Notes: generated from the letters alone by a model not told the origin. A stretch of DNA of 64,000 nucleotides from Leguminivora glycinivorella (GCF_023078275.1 NC_062991.1:4588001-4652000); one strand, 5' to 3'; counted from the stretch's first letter, positions 21,863-33,535 are shown. Program-made: numbers and translations.

Positions 21863-22103
21863 CTAGCTTTTTCCCGCAACTTCGCACGCGTACTATCGAA
21901 TCATGTTTCCCCATACAAACTTTGGACCCCCATTTCACCCTCTTAGGAGGTGAATTTTGAAAAATCTTTTCTTAGTGCTCCTCTACACCTTATAAGGAAC
22001 CCACGTGCACGTGCCAATTTGGAATCTCTAGGAGCAGCGGTTTCGACTGTGCGTTGACATGTCAGTCAGCCAGTCAGTCAGTTTCTTCTTTTATTTATAT
22101 GTA
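21863..22103 (-). mobile_element. short non-autonomous Helitron, CAGT-repeat type, copy 1
   Basis: Minus strand 3' end is GGGAAAAAGCTAG followed by T. The 5' part has the CAGTCAGTCAGT complement and AAAAGAAGAAACTGAC. Inner sequence AAAATTCACCTCCTAAGAGG is shared with 46139-46350. Confidence 0.75.
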
Positions 22104-22720
22104 GGAACATAACATGTTAAAAGTCAGCCCTATCCGGTTTCCACCTCGTCGTTAGCAATTTATTCAAAGTATTATCATTAACAAAACGAACCAAACAGAA
22201 TTTACTTGATAATTTCTTGCTTATTTGATACTAGAACGAAATACATAATTGGGAAACCTCAAAGAGGCTTAAAAAGGTTAATTATAAAAATATACAGTGA
22301 GCTAAGCCTATTAAAACGTATTTCCAGGCAGAAACAGAATACAGGTATTTCTACACAGTTCACTTATGCAGTATAATGTGAACTAGGAAATGGGCGGGAT
22401 AAAAATAAAATTATAAATGAGTCTAAGTTTAAAAATGCTATTATTTTGTACAATCAGTTATAAAAAAAATATATTAATGAATTAGGACTTTTGTAACAGT
22501 CTTGTACAAATATGTACATGTTTTTCAAGCTTTGCATATTTGACATAATATTCGAAGCTGCTTCGATTCATTTTCCGTTTAAAGTAAATACATAGTTAAA
22601 ATTCACATGCATACGAACCTATTATTTTAAAAGTATATCTCCCTGTTATAAAATTTTTGCCTTCAACCAATAAAATACATTAATCAATTATGAATTGATG
22701 TATATTTTAATATAAAATCA
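22104..22720. other. no recognised feature
   Basis: AT-rich spacer between two Helitrons. Confidence 0.4.
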
Positions 22721-23364
22721 CTAGCTTTTACCCGCTGCTTCGCCCGCGTACTAAAAGTATTTTTATTCAAACGTATACAAAAATTAAGATTTTCATTTGG
22801 ATCCGTAGGTTTCTCTGTAGGTACATTTGTCTGCGATTATTTCGATTACACATAATACTATTGTTTTTAAAGAAATGCTTGCAATGATTGTAGAAATGTT
22901 ACCACATCGACCACAGCGTAGGTAGTAGGTATGAGTAGGTATGTATTCTATATACGCTGGGGAAACCTTTATAAACAACCCACATAGCCCGTATTTCGAC
23001 ACTAATGGTCGGTGGGTAAAAAGTACTTTCTTGCATTATCCCTTACAACAACGATCCCTTCCCACTGAGCCGCCTGCTTTTTGCACTGCGTTTTACACTG
23101 CCTGCATATCCCTCTAACGATACCCATATTATCCCTATCCCTATCCCTGTCCCTGTCCCTGTCCCTGTCGCTGTCCCTATCCCTATCCTTATCCCTAACC
23201 TTATTCCTGTCCCGGCCCGTCCCGTCTCGTCCCGTAGCGACTACATTATATAAGGAACCTACGTGCCAAATTTGGAATCTCTAGGACCAGCGGTTTCGGC
23301 TGTGCGTTGATATGTTAGTCAGCCAGTCAGTCAGTCAGTCAGTTTCTTCTTTTATATATTTAGA
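22721..23364 (-). mobile_element. non-autonomous Helitron, CAGT-repeat type, long form
   Basis: Minus-strand 3' end CTAG at 22721-22724 before host T; the GC-rich CGCGGGCGAAGCAGCGGG hairpin precedes it. The 5' end TCTAAATATATAAAAGAAG is at 23364 preceded by host A, so the insertion is between A and T as in Helitrons. It carries a CCCTRT minisatellite (23123-23206). An alternative is that this is only the 3' half of a larger element starting at 24526. Confidence 0.7.
23123..23206. repeat. (CCCTAT/CCCTGT)n hexamer repeat
   Basis: About 13 hexamers, inside the Helitron. Not the insect telomere repeat (TTAGG)n. It causes a spurious serine-leucine open frame. Confidence 0.9.
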
Positions 23365-24240
23365 TTTAGAATGTTCGGGAAAGTTCTTATATTTTCTAGA
23401 ATGTTCTAGAACGTTCCAAAACGTGTAAAACTTAATGTTGTTCATAAGAATGTTCTGGAATGTTCAAATGATCTAGAAAAGTCCAGAATGTGTGTAAATG
23501 TTTCAATCGATATGGAATGTTCTAGAAAGTTCTGAAAACTTATGGAATAATGTAGAAATTTCATAAATATGTAAAACTTAATTCAGTTTAACACAGTTTG
23601 GAACGTTCTAGAACATTCTAGAAAATATGAGAATTTTCCAGAGCATTCTATATCAACTGTATTCAGTTTTGCACATTTTGGAACGTTCTAGATAATTCTA
23701 GAAAATATCAGAACTTTCCAGAATATTCTATATCAATTACATTCAGTTTTGCACGTTTTGGAACGTTCTAGATCATTCTAGAAAATATTAGAACTTTCCA
23801 GAACATTCTATATCAACTACATTCAGTTTTACACATTTTGGAACGTTTTAGAACATTCTAAAAAATATTAGAACTTTCCAGAACATTATATATCAACTAC
23901 ATTCAGTTTTACACATTTTGGAACGTTCTAGAACATTCTAGAAAATATTAGAACTTTCCAGAACATTCTATATCAAATACATTCAGTTTTACACATTTTG
24001 GAACGTTTTAGATCATTCTAGAAAATATCAGAACTTTCCAGAACATTCTATATCAACTACATTCAGTTTTGCAGATTTTGGAACGTTCTAGATTATTCTA
24101 GAAAATATTAGAACTTTCCAGAAGTATCTAGAACTTTCTAGAACATTCCAGATCGATTGAAACATTTACACAAATTCTGGACTTTTATAGATCATTCCAG
24201 AAATTTTTAGAACTTTCCAGAAGTACAGATATATAAGTAC
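23365..24240. repeat. tandem array of 80-bp units made of heat-shock-element pentamers
   Basis: Seven units start exactly 80 bases apart at 23581, 23661, 23741, 23821, 23901, 23981 and 24061, each opening ATTCAGTTT. From base 20 of each unit the sequence runs in a 5-base register: gGAAc gTTCt aGAAc aTTCt aGAAa (gap) aGAAc tTTCc aGAAc aTTCt. That is the alternating nGAAn/nTTCn arrangement bound by heat shock factor trimers. Unit 5 has nine of ten pentamers perfect. Flanking DNA (23365-23580, 24141-24230) carries the same words less regularly and forms an inverted repeat (23453-23532 with 24131-24202). Binding by HSF is inferred, not shown. Confidence 0.9.
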
Positions 24241-24526
24241 AGATGCACTTACCCACATTTTTTATATTGCGTGACACATTTAAAATTATATTGCGTGATA
24301 CAGAAGTAGAGATGTACAGTACAGAAGAAGGACAGATATATATTTTTTTAACATTTTCGCCACCCACAGCCACCCACTTCCACCCACCGCGACCAAACTC
24401 CCTTACTTTCATCTAGAGACCAAGGCGTATTTACCACCCCAACAGGGGGTTGATTGGAATTGATAGTGATAGAGAAAACCCCGGACATACGTACATTAGC
24501 ATTAGCATTTTATATATGTATATAGA
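24241..24526 (-). mobile_element. possible 5' end of a larger Helitron
   Basis: On the minus strand the segment begins TCTATATACATATATAAAAT after host A, the usual form of a lepidopteran Helitron 5' end. If its 3' end is the CTAG at 22721, the element is 1.8 kb and contains the HSE array. It includes ATGCTAATGCTAATG and a purine-rich GGTGGGTGGAAGTGGGTGG stretch. Confidence 0.45.
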
Positions 24527-24842
24527 TTATTAAAAAAAAATTGTTTATCAGTTAAAAGATAATTACAAATAAGAAATGTCTGGCGGAACCCAAACTAGGC
24601 TGGGCCTGTATCTTGGGACCCTGGAGTGCAAAGCATGTTTACTTAGGATTATTATCATTATACTACATTTAACAAAATAGCATTAACTTAACATATACCT
24701 ACTTATAGGTTACTAGTGCATGCAGCACGTTTGGTTTTGTAAAATAAGTTATTGAAATGTTAATCAAATAAACCCAGTGATTCCTACGTCACTTACATAG
24801 CTTAAAAAACTTTGCTTCTTTTTTTTATTTGCGAACTTTATA

Positions 24843-25106
24843 ATTTACATACATACAACATACATACAATCACGCCTGTATCCCATAAAGGGGTAGGCAG
24901 AGCACATGAAACTACTAAAGCTTCAGTGCCACTCTTGGCAAATAAGGGGTTGAAAGAAAACGAAACTGTGACATTGCAGTGACAGGTTGCCAGCCTCTCG
25001 CCTACGCCACAATTTAACCCATATCCCATACCCATAGTCGCCTTGTACGACACCCACGGGAAGAAAGGGGGTGGTGAAATTCTTAACCCGTCACCACACA
25101 GGCGCA
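24843..25106 (-). mobile_element. CATA-ended interspersed repeat, copy 2
   Basis: Same as 12652-12880 with few differences and a longer right end (GGTGGTGAAATTCTTAACCC, CACCACACAGGCGCAC). Confidence 0.7.
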
Positions 25107-25586
25107 CACTTTATAATTTCCCTTCCTAAATCTCTCAAAACACCTTACTTCTTAGTAAAAACGGCGAAAAACACCGCAAAAATCTCTATTTTCCACAAAA
25201 ACACCGTTCCCAAAAACCTTCGTCGTAGATCACTCATTGTGCTCGCTCGTAAAAACGTTCTTCCTTTCAATTTGGCGTGTTCTACGAAATTCTTTAATTA
25301 ATCACCCCTATTATTTACCTGCGAGGAGTTGATTAATGAAGGATTAAAATATCTACGTGAAGGCTTTGTCTTTAAGGTTTGCAAAGCTGGGGAAGTTTAG
25401 GATTTGTTGTTAGGTGTCGCCTCTTTATAAGAAATTGAGGTCATACATTGAAAGCACATAAAACAAAAATAGAATATTGAAACAGTATTATTTTGGAATT
25501 TTTTTGGGAGTACCTAGTTCTGAAAACAAATTTATTTCAAAAAGTGTTTTGCCTGTTTTTTTCTTCACAAAATAAGAATCTACTTT
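25107..25586. other. no recognised feature
   Basis: AT-rich DNA with a short open frame of no recognised family. Confidence 0.4.
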
Positions 25587-26205
25587 AAGACGATACGGCA
25601 GCGGGTAAATTCGCCTTTGTACAAATGATGTGTGTGTTCTTTTTTTCTTTACTGTGTGTATTCTTATCTTTGTACAATAAAGTGTATTACTACTACTACT
25701 ACTAATTCTCCATACAAACGCTCTCGACTATTTCCTCCCTGGTTTTTGAAGATAGAGCAATGATTTTTTTCAACACAGATTGTTTTTATTTTTATCTGTG
25801 TCGTACCGTTTTGATTTTTTTGATATTCTGCTTTTTAAAGATTCTAGAGCCAATCAAAAAATTCCAAAAACGGCCTTTTTCATTGTGGCGCAAAAAAGGC
25901 GTGATACTCAAGATTGGTAACAATTAAACAAAAAAGCTGAACGGTCCGACATAGATTATTTCATTGTTATTCAGATTCTCAAAGTTCGTTCCGATTGATT
26001 AAGTTTTGAAGGAGGAAAGAGTCGAGAGCGGAACCTCGACTTTAAAGACTTTTTTTTGAAATATTTTTTGACTGAGTTGTTCTTAATGGACAATTTTTTT
26101 TTGATAAATCTAGTTAATAACACTTGTACAATATATTTAACTAAAATTCCCAAGTTGAAAGGGGGGCTCCTTTCCATTCTAGCATTTTCGCTACCGTATC
26201 CTCTT
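25587..26205. repeat. 0.5-kb interspersed repeat, copy 2, carrying an insertion
   Basis: Second copy of 19769-20284. It is split by a 91-bp LINE tail (25613-25703) flanked by AATTC on both sides (25608-25612 and 25704-25708). The uninterrupted first copy gives the pre-insertion form. Confidence 0.8.
25613..25703 (+). mobile_element. nested LINE 3' tail
   Basis: Inverse of the tails at 7100 and 1275: CTTTGTACAAATG, CTTTACTGTGTGTATTC, TTTGTACAATAAAGTGTATT then (ACT)n. Five-base AATTC target duplication. Confidence 0.7.
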
Positions 26206-27640
26206 AATAGTGTCAGATAAATAAGCACAGTAAAACTATACAACTATTATTACAACTATGTTCAAAAAGTAGATACATTATCTATGGAAGAAATTTTTTT
26301 CTTATTGATAAATGTAACCAGTTCGAAAGTAAATATATTAGGCTATCCAGTATGATCTGGTTGGCTAAATATTTATTCAGCCTGTATATCGCATCGGTCT
26401 AAATACCAAAAATTATAACTTCAAATGTGTCTTCTATTTTTTCAACCTAATCCTAAATAAAACGTTATCCAAAGATAAGTAGAGGAAAAAACTGGAAAGA
26501 CGAAACAGGTCAAGTCAACAAACGAAATATATTAAATATATACTTTTTTCTTTTTGTTGTTAGAATTTTGTACGAAAAATTTTTCAGCAGAATGGAAAAT
26601 TCATTTCTCCCTACTAAGTAGGATTTGGGCAAACATGTCTCATTTATTAAAATTATGCCGGCGTTTTCGTAGCAGATTTCCTCTGTTTGATATATATTTA
26701 AGTCTTTAGAGATATTGTGCTGATAGATATAACACTAAATTTAAACTTTCACGGTGTTATAATACTAAATTTTATCATCGTGTGTTACTTACTTGTGTAT
26801 GATTAAGTTTTTCCTCTTAATTTTCGAAAATTACATTGTTGGTTTGCCGTGAAAGATTGACAAACAAACAGACACACACACGTTCCCATTTATTATTAAC
26901 ATGGACTCACCATACCCAAAAGACTTACTTGACCGAAGTCGATACTATAGTAGTATAACACTGTAATTTATTTTATATAAAACTGCTTATTAAATACTGC
27001 GATATATGTTAATAACTAATACAATTAAGAACCTTTTAATATTCTAATCAATATTATAACGTAGGCATTTACAGTAGAACATACAGAAACTCAATTTATT
27101 AGGTCAAAAGAATTCCCTATTGGGTTCTATTTGAACTAATCTAGAAAAGTGTTTAAGTAATATCAAGTATTCCTTTGAGTCAAAGAAACCCAAATGAAAA
27201 CGATACTATTAATGTTGCTTGTTCCATTTTACAACACTGTTTAAACTGAAATCTTTCTTTTTTTATAATTCTTAAGCCAAAATTTTCCATTTAAGATTAT
27301 CCGAAACGTGTAAAAACAATTTAAATAAATAATATTCTCATTTTTTCATCATTTTGTTAAAAACACTCACCAAAAAATAAAGCTGACTAATAGGTATGCA
27401 TTATTATTAAAAGACTTTCAAATAAAAATGCGAGAGAGCTCGCTTTTTACAGATAAAACTACATTTTATCCCTATTTTTGCCGCCCTTAGCATAAAAGCA
27501 GTAAGTAACTCATTTTGACATATCATTATATTGTCAGTGTGCCCGTCCGATATGTTCTACAATTGGTAGTGATATCAAAACCTACTGCTTTGCTTAGTGC
27601 CGCAGATTTTTAATCTACGTATTCTACTTAGCGCTATTTT
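26206..27640. other. AT-rich spacer with one Helitron fragment
   Basis: 26843-26900 is the inverse of the 5' part of the 5248/6452 Helitron family (GCCGTGAAAGATTGACAAAC, CACACACGTTCCCATTTAT). The rest shows no structure. Confidence 0.5.
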
Positions 27641-27662
27641 TGAAGGACAGTAGAATAGTTAT

Positions 27663-28450
27663 TTGTTTTACAAGGGGACAAAGTTGTTGTTTAAATCACA
27701 CAGGCTTAAGTACAATACATCTAAGAGTGTTATGTTGATTTTTAAGGCAGGTACAAAATATTATCCACGCGTGCCGCCGGTAAAGCTGTACAACACACCT
27801 CTTAGTATTGTTAAGGAATTTAAATACCTGGGACACTGGGTCACGGAGAGTCTGAGCGACGATAAAGATGTGGAAAGGGAGCGTAGGGCGCTTGCAGTAA
27901 GGAGTAATATGTTGATTCGTAGGTTTGCAAGGTGTACTAAAGAAGCTAAGGTTACCCTTTTTAAGGCGTTCTGTCAATCATTTTACACTTGCAGCCTATG
28001 GATTAACTATACACAGAGAGCTCTTAGCGCCCTACGCGTCCAATATAATAATAGTTTTAGGATGCTGTTGGGGCTGCCGCGTCATTGCAGTGCATCAGGG
28101 ATGTTTTGCGAGAGACGTACGGACGGCTTTCATGCCATAATGCGCAAGCGCGTTGCGTCCTTGGTGAGGCGCCTGCGCGGCAGCCCGAACAGCCTCCTTC
28201 AGACGGTGGCAGAGCGTCTGGACGGTCCTTTCCAGCTTCACTGGGATAGGCTGCATAGGACGTCTAACTGACGGTTTGTGATATTTTATTTTGTTTGTTA
28301 GATTACTTATTTATTTATCGATGTAATTAGTGTTTAATTTTAGTGTATTATTCGTTTTTGTGTGTCATGTCTCAATTATTTTGTTCTTTGTTGTTTAAGT
28401 GTATTATGGATTATTAATCTGAAATAAATGAATTATTATTATTATTATTA
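27663..28450 (+). pseudogene. LINE ORF2 C-terminal fragment with (ATT)n tail
   Basis: A 5'-truncated frame of about 200 codons ending at 28271. It contains YNTSKSVMLIFKAG, VKEFKYLGHWVTE, DDKDVERERRALAVRSNMLI, LFKAFCQSFYTCSLW and ALRVQYNNSFRMLLGLPRH: the region after the polymerase palm in Jockey/CR1-type LINEs. The stop is followed by AT-rich DNA, AATAAATGAATT and an ATT repeat (28431-28449), the usual end for such elements. The catalytic YxDD motif is not present. Confidence 0.8.
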
Positions 28451-29432
28451 ACCGCACGTGCCAATATTGATACCCGAGCAAGCGAAAGATTCCAATTTGG
28501 AATCTTGAGGTTTCAAGGCACGAAGGTTGAACAAACTTTGCCGCTGAGTGAAACACAAAATTTTTCACCACACCAACGCGAACAAAATACTAACTATAAA
28601 ACATCAAACTATGTAAATCAAATCTATCAATTTATTCAATATTTTTGATTTAAAATTATCATTTATACGTGAATACCCACAGTCAGTTTGTGACATCAAG
28701 TTATATGAAATTACTTTGCACTCTTGTGGATAAAATGCAATTTTGCTTTCTGTTTTCGAATAGCAAAGTAAGACTTTACCAGTTGGTGTGGTGAAAACAT
28801 AATTCTACTCTGTGTTTAAACTTACTGCGTTTTGATGCCGCTTTTTTATTGTGTAAAAAAGTTTCTGATTGCTAAAGTTACAGACAAAAATCTAAACTTT
28901 TTATAATTATGAATCATTAAAAAATTAATTATAATAAATTGCGTGTAGTTCATAATAAAAGGTAATTAAAGAATAAAACCCTTTATACGCGGTATCTTTT
29001 GTGACGGTTTATTACGGCGCCGAAAGGTATCCCGACAACGATGTGGGAAAACATTTGTGGATACGGATATGTTTTCAACATTACCCGATCAGAAGGCTCC
29101 TTTTACTTTTAAGGACTCCTTTGATGTTCATAAAATGGCTCAATTCTAAATTCTTACCTACATTAACAAACGTACGTAGTTTTTTCATGGCCTGTTAAAC
29201 TTTAATTGCTTAACCAATTGACTAAATCGTTAAATTAAATAAATATTTAATTTCATTCGTTTTAATACTAAGGTACTACATGCGTCTACATAAATCGACC
29301 AGATTACTTAGATGCCCTTGTGCGTTCCAGGCGCTCGGCCGAGCTAATTCTCGAATGCGCAAGTGATTGTTAAAAATATTTTAGTAAGGTTTTAAAATCA
29401 ACATTAAAAAAATTCTCGCGCACGAATACTTA
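28451..29432. other. spacer with repeat fragments
   Basis: 28450-28520 has GATACCCGAGCAAGCGAAAG and ATTCCAATTTGGAATCTTGA, part of a common repeat. ACCACACCAACGCG (28568) and GTTGGTGTGGTG (28777) form a distant inverted pair. 29085-29180 is a weak copy of the 54.6-kb repeat. Confidence 0.45.
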
Positions 29433-29693
29433 TCATCATCTTCCTTGCGTTATCCCGGCATTTGCCACGGCTCATGGGACCCTGGGTTCGCTTTGACAAC
29501 TAATCCCAAGATTTGGCGTAGGCACTAGTTTTACGAAAGCGGTGAGGAAACCGGACTAATTCCAATACGGCCTAGTTACCCTTCGGGTTGCAACAGATGG
29601 CAGTCGCTTTCGTAAAACTAGTGCTTACGCCAAATCTTGGGATTAATTGTCAAAGCTGACCCCAGGCTCCCAAGAGCCGTGGCAAGGAGGATG
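29433..29693. mobile_element. two SINE-B 3' parts fused head to head
   Basis: 29433-29541 is a minus-strand tail of SINE B, and 29541-29693 is a plus-strand part of the same family. Together they make an inverted repeat with 80-bp arms (29456-29540 and 29605-29685). Both tRNA heads are missing. Confidence 0.8.
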
Positions 29694-30249
29694 AATGAAA
29701 CTTCTGAAGCCCTTTGCTTGGGCAGTAGGACAGTAGGCTCGAAATAAAAGAAGTCTTGAATGTTATCAAAATGCCGTATCAAAATTCTCACTACTTCTTG
29801 ACATTAGCGCCCTTTTTAATATCCATTCAGTAGGAGGGTGCCTGTGGCATTTGCCATATTCCACAATGTGGGCCAGTTCATAAACTACTGAAGGGCGCTG
29901 AAAGGTCCCTTGGTGCTTAAAGAGTCTGATATTTTAGGGATAATCTGGGAATCTTTGTGAAAAATTTCGGCGGGGCAATAATCGGTTAAAAATTACACTT
30001 GTGATTTTGCGATGAATTTTTTGCATAGAATTGTAAAATAGGTATGTATGTAGCTAAATAAATAAAAATAAAAAATGGAAGTGGGTTTGTTGAAAGGCGG
30101 ATATATCCTGTTTTTATGGTAATACTTTCGATCTATTTATGTTCAAAAAAAGGTAAAGCAGGCAATGTATTAACAAAAAACTCTTTTTTGATTGTTGACT
30201 GATCGGCGATTGACCCTAGTTCCATCTAATGGAAAGTGAAGACAGAGTC
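29694..30249. other. no recognised feature
   Basis: AT-rich spacer without repeats that I can name. Confidence 0.4.
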
Positions 30250-30485
30250 TAAGGCACTGGTCCCACCGCGAGCTAGTGTGCTATGAGCTATCGGCTATAA
30301 AAACTAACAAATGATAGTGTAAAAAAAAGAGACACGGCGATGTTTATTTTATAGTTACTCGCCCAGCGGTGAGCTATCCATATCGCCGTGTCTCTTTTAT
30401 TTGCACGGGAGTGCTTATATCTTTTGTTCGTTTTTATAGTTTTTATAGCTCATAGCTTACTAGCTGACGGTGGGACCAGTGCTTA
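30250..30485. mobile_element. MITE with GCACTGGTCCCACCG ends
   Basis: Terminal inverted repeats TAAG(G)CACTGGTCCCACCG, then GAGCTAGT and GCTATGAGCTAT in both arms. A second inner palindrome pairs AAAAGAGACACGGCGAT (about 30327) with ATCGCCGTGTCTCTTTT (about 30392). No clear target duplication. Confidence 0.8.
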
Positions 30486-31000
30486 CATACATTATTAGTA
30501 AATAGGTAACAAGTAATAATTATATTAGGATCTCGACTAAAATTAATCGACCTGCCTACTTTTATTACTTTAATTAAATAATAAGCTTAAAATAAATTGA
30601 GAATGAAAAAATCTCTCTTTGAAATTCTTTAAGACCTAACGCTAATTTTTTCCTTGATCTATTATTTAAAGCCTTATAAAAAACTTGGATCAAAATAAAT
30701 GTATTTTAAGGATTTCAAGGATAATGTTTTATTCATCAATTCCTTTTCAGTTATTTACCTCATATTTATTTTATTTTCTTCCATAAAATAACAATAAAGT
30801 TATAAAATTTTATTGAGTGCGTAAAAATACACTGCATATAAATATTTTGACAAAAACCAGCACAATATAGTCGTTATTAAAATGTAATCGTTTGCGTGAA
30901 GCTAGCAGAACCCCTACTATGTGCTTTTAGAAGGTGCGCATATGGGCGACAAAGTCGCTCGACGATTTTTTTGTCGCACACATTTAGTGTATGGGCCAGT
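30486..31000. other. no recognised feature
   Basis: AT-rich spacer. Confidence 0.4.
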
Positions 31001-31268
31001 ATAAATAAATAATAAATAAATATTGGGGGACACCTTACACAGATCAACCTGACCCCAAACTAATCAAAGCTTGTACTATGGGTGCTAGGCGACGATATAC
31101 ATACTTATATAGATAAATACATACTTATATACATAGAAAAACATCCATGACTCAGGAACAAATATCTGTGCTCATCACACAAATAAATGCCCTTACCGGG
31201 ATTCGAATCCGGGACCGTGGCTTAGTAGGCACGGTCTCTACCAACTAAACTACGCCAAACCGGTCGTC
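31001..31268 (-). mobile_element. tRNA-headed SINE family A
   Basis: Minus-strand head reads GCGTAGTTTAGTTGGTAGAG (A box) and GGATTCGAATCCCGG (B box). The body has GTGTGATGAGCACAGATATT and TAAGTATGTATATCGTCGCC and ends GTAAGGTGTCCCCCAATATT plus TTTA repeats. Full-length partner at 44260-44516 on the other strand. Confidence 0.85.
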
Positions 31269-32508
31269 AAAGTGTGAACGTGCAGACACCAGCAAGTGTG
31301 GTGCCAACTGTCATAAGTACAAGCCAAATAAAAAAAAATTGTAAAAAAATGAGTTTGGTCTCAAACTTTTTGACAATAGTGTATTGAAACCGTAAAAATT
31401 CTTGGTAGTGGTTCAGGTCCCCTTGACTATCTAGGTCTCTATTAACATTCTTTTCCCCGTCATCGCCTCTTGAGCCTTAATGAATTATTCAGGGCGTGAT
31501 CTGTGGTTTTTTCTGTGACCTCCCGATCTGTGATGTGCGTTGTTTTAGCAGGATCTTTGATGAGTTTTCTTAAAAAAAAAACTAAGGACCAATCGAGTTT
31601 GTATTGTACTTAAAAAAATCGGAATTTGTCACGACACCATCCAAGCTGTTGAATGGAAAGTGGGTTTAAGTTAAAATTTAAGCTTTAAGCAAACAAAAAC
31701 TTCTTCAGGATAAGTTGTCACCATTCTTAGATTATATAATGTGCAATTCTAAGTTAATTTCAATTTTGATTTTCATTTTATCATAAGTTATGAATACATT
31801 GTATGTTTCTACCTATCTGCCTACAACAAAGGCTTATTAGGCTTAGTTTATCGTGGTACTATGTCAAACTTTGTAAAACTATCCAATAATATATATATTT
31901 ATTTATTCACCTCCCAACAGGCCTTGCTAGCAAAACGCAGACAGTTGGTACTTGTTTTTTGCGCGTACAGTTATCGATGGCGGCGAATATCGCAGATTCG
32001 ATCCCGGACCCTCACTGCTATTGTTTTGCCATTCATTGGCTTCCACAGACAAGGAAAACCAAGAAAGAACACAATTTAAAATTTTCTGTTATGGAAATGT
32101 ATAAATTATAATAAAATCTATTTCTCCACAAGGGAACCTTGCTAGCATAACGCGCGCGCCCTTGGAATAGAATACGTTTATTGCCTATAGTGACCGAGTA
32201 TTTTCCAGCCTTTTCTATCCTGTGCCAGCTCTGTGATAGGTACGATACTTTTTATTTTAATTGGTCCATTCCATGTAGATATGTCTGGGCTTTCCTTAAC
32301 ATCTAGGAGTGCAATATTTCCCGAAATAATTTTCTTTACTTCATTTGTTCTACTGACCTCTGTAGTGTAGTGCGTCATAGCACATTTATGATATGATTCA
32401 TCTCAAGACCACCCACAAAGTATAGGTACAATAAAATGGTAAATTAATTATTCATTGTCGTGTCGCACCTGCATTTGTAAATATGATATATCTGTAACAT
32501 GATATTTA
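31269..32508. other. no recognised gene
   Basis: AT-rich DNA. A GATTCGATCCCGG word near 31994 resembles a B box but lacks an A box. Confidence 0.4.
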
Positions 32509-32750
32509 TTTCAATCAATCAATCAATCAATCAAAATATTTATTCGTAATAAACTTAAAAACTACACATTATGCATAAAGTATGACTAAAACTACAAATG
32601 TACATGGGATGGATAAGTTTATCACGAAATGGTCCCGCCTCAGCATAATGCCGACCCGGAGGTCAGCGCTGATCTTCCGACGAGACCATTTGCGAGACAC
32701 GAACGCAGCCGCACGGTACGGCCCTACCGTAAGTTGAACGCGTCCTTACT
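32509..32750 (-). mobile_element. LINE 3' end with (AATC)n tail
   Basis: AATC repeats (32513-32534) followed by inverted AATAAATATT and, further in, GC-rich sequence GAAATGGTCCCGCCTCAGC and CTGATCTTCCGACGAGACC. Read on the minus strand this is a short coding end, a UTR with AATAAA and a tetranucleotide tail. Confidence 0.6.
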
Positions 32751-32997
32751 GAAGGCGCCATTTTGTCTATTCCATCAATTGACATTTGCATGATTTGCAT
32801 TACTTACAACATGGCCATACCGTACAGCACAATAATAATAAATTATTACATTACGCTATGACATAGATAGTTCAACTATAAATATTAGTGGTAAATCATT
32901 AAATAATGTAAACAAGTGATAAAAAACAGTAAAATAAATATTTGGTATTAGAAAATAAATGATTTGAAAACAACACAACGTAACATGGAGACTAATA

Positions 32998-33046
32998 ATT
33001 ATGTATATATATTTAATAATTATGTATATATATATATATATATTTA
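32998..33046. repeat. (TA)n-rich run
   Basis: TATGTATATATATTTAATAA is repeated and expands into a pure TA tract. Confidence 0.9.
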
Positions 33047-33139
33047 ATTCTATTTTCTATTTTATATTATATCTCATGGCCAATGTTGACGCACGCCACT
33101 GCACTAGAACAAAGGATTATGTTAGTATATAAGGAAAAC

Positions 33140-33232
33140 ACTGTTGGAGTTGCAGGCGTTCATAGGTTACGGTAACCGCTTTACATCAGGCGGGCGGTAT
33201 GCTTGTTTGCCATCGACGTAGTATGAAAACCC
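33140..33232 (+). mobile_element. CR1-like LINE 3' tail fragment
   Basis: GTTGGAGTTGCAGGCG, TTTACATCAGGCGGGCGG and TTGTTTGCCATCGACGTA; same tail as 3515-3650. Confidence 0.7.
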
Positions 33233-33535
33233 TTTTCCCTCAATAAAGGCATTCTATACTGAGTAGTCGTGACTATCATTACGCTCTCCTCGAACCTCCA
33301 ACGCCGTACACTTCACCTCGCTGTTTCTCTCTGTAGCACTGCGAGCCTAGATTATACTTTTAAATGCCAAATTTGGCGCTTCCTCGTTAGCCTTCGATTT
33401 GACGAGCCCATCACAATTGGTAATATACCTACCATTGCCAATAGGCTAGTTTCCAATACTTAAAATAGAGTAAAATATAATATATTTCATGCAGTGCACC
33501 GTGCACGAAATAAAGCACCACATAATTAGAAGAAA

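Noticed and set aside
23123..23206. Interstitial telomere repeat
   Set aside because: The unit is CCCTRT, not the TTAGG pentamer of insects.
23081..23284. Leucine-serine repeat ORF
   Set aside because: Translation of the (CCCTRT)n repeat in the Helitron.
25971..26243. 90-codon minus-strand ORF
   Set aside because: Lies in the 0.5-kb repeat; the other copy does not keep the frame over the same length.
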